Assembly (NCBI RefSeq): GCF_000424585.1
Contig: NZ_KE384211.1
Span: 248,001 to 312,000 of the forward strand
DNA: 64,000 bases
Direction of reading: 5' to 3'
From: Butyrivibrio sp. MC2013
GTDB lineage: Bacteria; Bacillota; Clostridia; Lachnospirales; Lachnospiraceae
In this document: positions 63,515 to 64,000 of the stretch, one piece after another
Layout of the letters: the number at the start of each line of letters is the position of its first letter
Position numbering within the stretch: position 1 is the stretch's first letter
The notes under the pieces: generated by a model
What the model saw: only the letters and a program-made list of their open reading frames with translations
What the model was told of the DNA's origin: nothing
Databases searched by the model: none
Made by a program: the position numbers and the translations under genes

Positions 63515-63651
63515 GCCGCTTGATCACGTGTTTATGTCAATGATTGTACAGCTAGAGCATTATATATGCAATGACAAGACTGCGAAAAACAGCCGTTTTA
63601 TTTTAGCAATATATTTAGATGCTTTTCTTTTTACGCAGGGAGGCTGTAATA

Positions 63652-64000
63652 ATGAAAAAGATTTTGAAAATAGTGATAAGCATAATAGTGATAGCCATTG
63701 CAGTGGGCTTTGCAGGCATCTATATATACAGGAAGCATGTTCCCATGAACGATCCGGGGGTCAGGGGCAATACTCCGGGCAACATGAACAACGGCGGCTG
63801 GTTCCTGGAATTGGATGGCAAGGTATATTTCAGGAATCTCTATGATTCAGGCTGTCTCTATTCCATGAATGTCAACGAAGAAAATGTCAGACAGCTCACA
63901 GATATGAATGTAGATCACATATCCGGCTACGGACGTTTCCTTTATTTCTACATGAATTCCAAGAATCTCTCAGGCAGCGGCACAGGCTTTGGCGCTGTCA
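63652..64000 (+). CDS. DUF5050-like secreted protein, C-terminus cut by the window edge
   Basis: A frame opens at 63652 with GGGAGG before the ATG and runs off the right edge after 116 residues. It has an N-terminal signal anchor (LKIVISIIVIAIAVGFAGIY) and then a beta-rich part with GKVYFRNLYDSGCLYSMN, the kind of repeat found in DUF5050/beta-propeller-like surface proteins. Probably anchored outside the membrane. Function unknown. Confidence 0.8.
   Translation, partial: MKKILKIVISIIVIAIAVGFAGIYIYRKHVPMNDPGVRGNTPGNMNNGGWFLELDGKVYFRNLYDSGCLYSMNVNEENVRQLTDMNVDHISGYGRFLYFYMNSKNLSGSGTGFGAV

Noticed and set aside
63513..63845. 110-residue plus-strand frame upstream of the DUF5050 gene
   Set aside because: It overlaps the DUF5050 gene in another frame, begins within the -10 element and has no ribosome-binding site.

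Overview
The window is bacterial and most likely comes from a Lachnospiraceae-type clostridium. Strong GGAGG ribosome-binding sites, a conjugative backbone of the Tn1549/CTn type, and core genes typical of that family (pyruvate phosphate dikinase, paired ppk1 and ppx, a DUF815 ATPase, a P-protein) all point that way. Nearly every gene lies on the minus strand, so transcription runs from high to low coordinates. The assignment rests on protein resemblance, not on a database search.

From 1 to about 16.4 kb there is a BREX anti-phage operon: a small XRE regulator, brxA, brxB, brxC, pglX and pglZ. It is followed not by the Lon-like brxL of type 1 but by a SNF2-family helicase with an N-terminal Swt1-like HEPN domain, and then by a GHKL (Hsp90-like) ATPase cut by the left edge. 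From 16.5 to 44.7 kb lies an integrative conjugative element (ICE) backbone: relaxase, MobC-like protein, topoisomerase III, ArdC/YodL protein, type IV secretion genes (NlpC/P60 hydrolase, VirB4, PrgI, VirB6/TrbL-like, Maff2), VirD4 coupling protein, PcfB, RepA and regulators. No integrase is visible, so one end of the element is outside the window. The BREX operon lies downstream of the relaxase in the same orientation and is probably ICE cargo.

The coupling-protein gene virD4 is interrupted at its DPKG motif by an 8.35-kb mobilizable element (31372-39730). This element has a TnpX-type large serine recombinase, TnpW, a MobA/MobL relaxase, a hairpin-rich candidate oriT, and a complete-looking type II restriction-modification system with a controller protein and C-boxes. 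Exact excision would restore a coupling protein of about 590 residues.

Next to the ICE (44.8-48.4 kb) is a compact operon that may be an undescribed RiPP system. It encodes a 64-residue peptide with seven cysteines spaced exactly every four residues plus one extra, a radical SAM/SPASM maturase, and a short UvrA-like ATPase that could give self-protection. Two near-identical 33-bp hairpins flank this cassette.

From 49.3 kb onward the genes are ordinary chromosome: ppdK, a glycerophosphodiester phosphodiesterase, an ABC-F ATPase with a degenerate second Walker A, a PHP-domain protein, a Maf protein, ppk1, ppx, a DUF815 ATPase, pheA, and the start of a DUF5050 protein on the plus strand.
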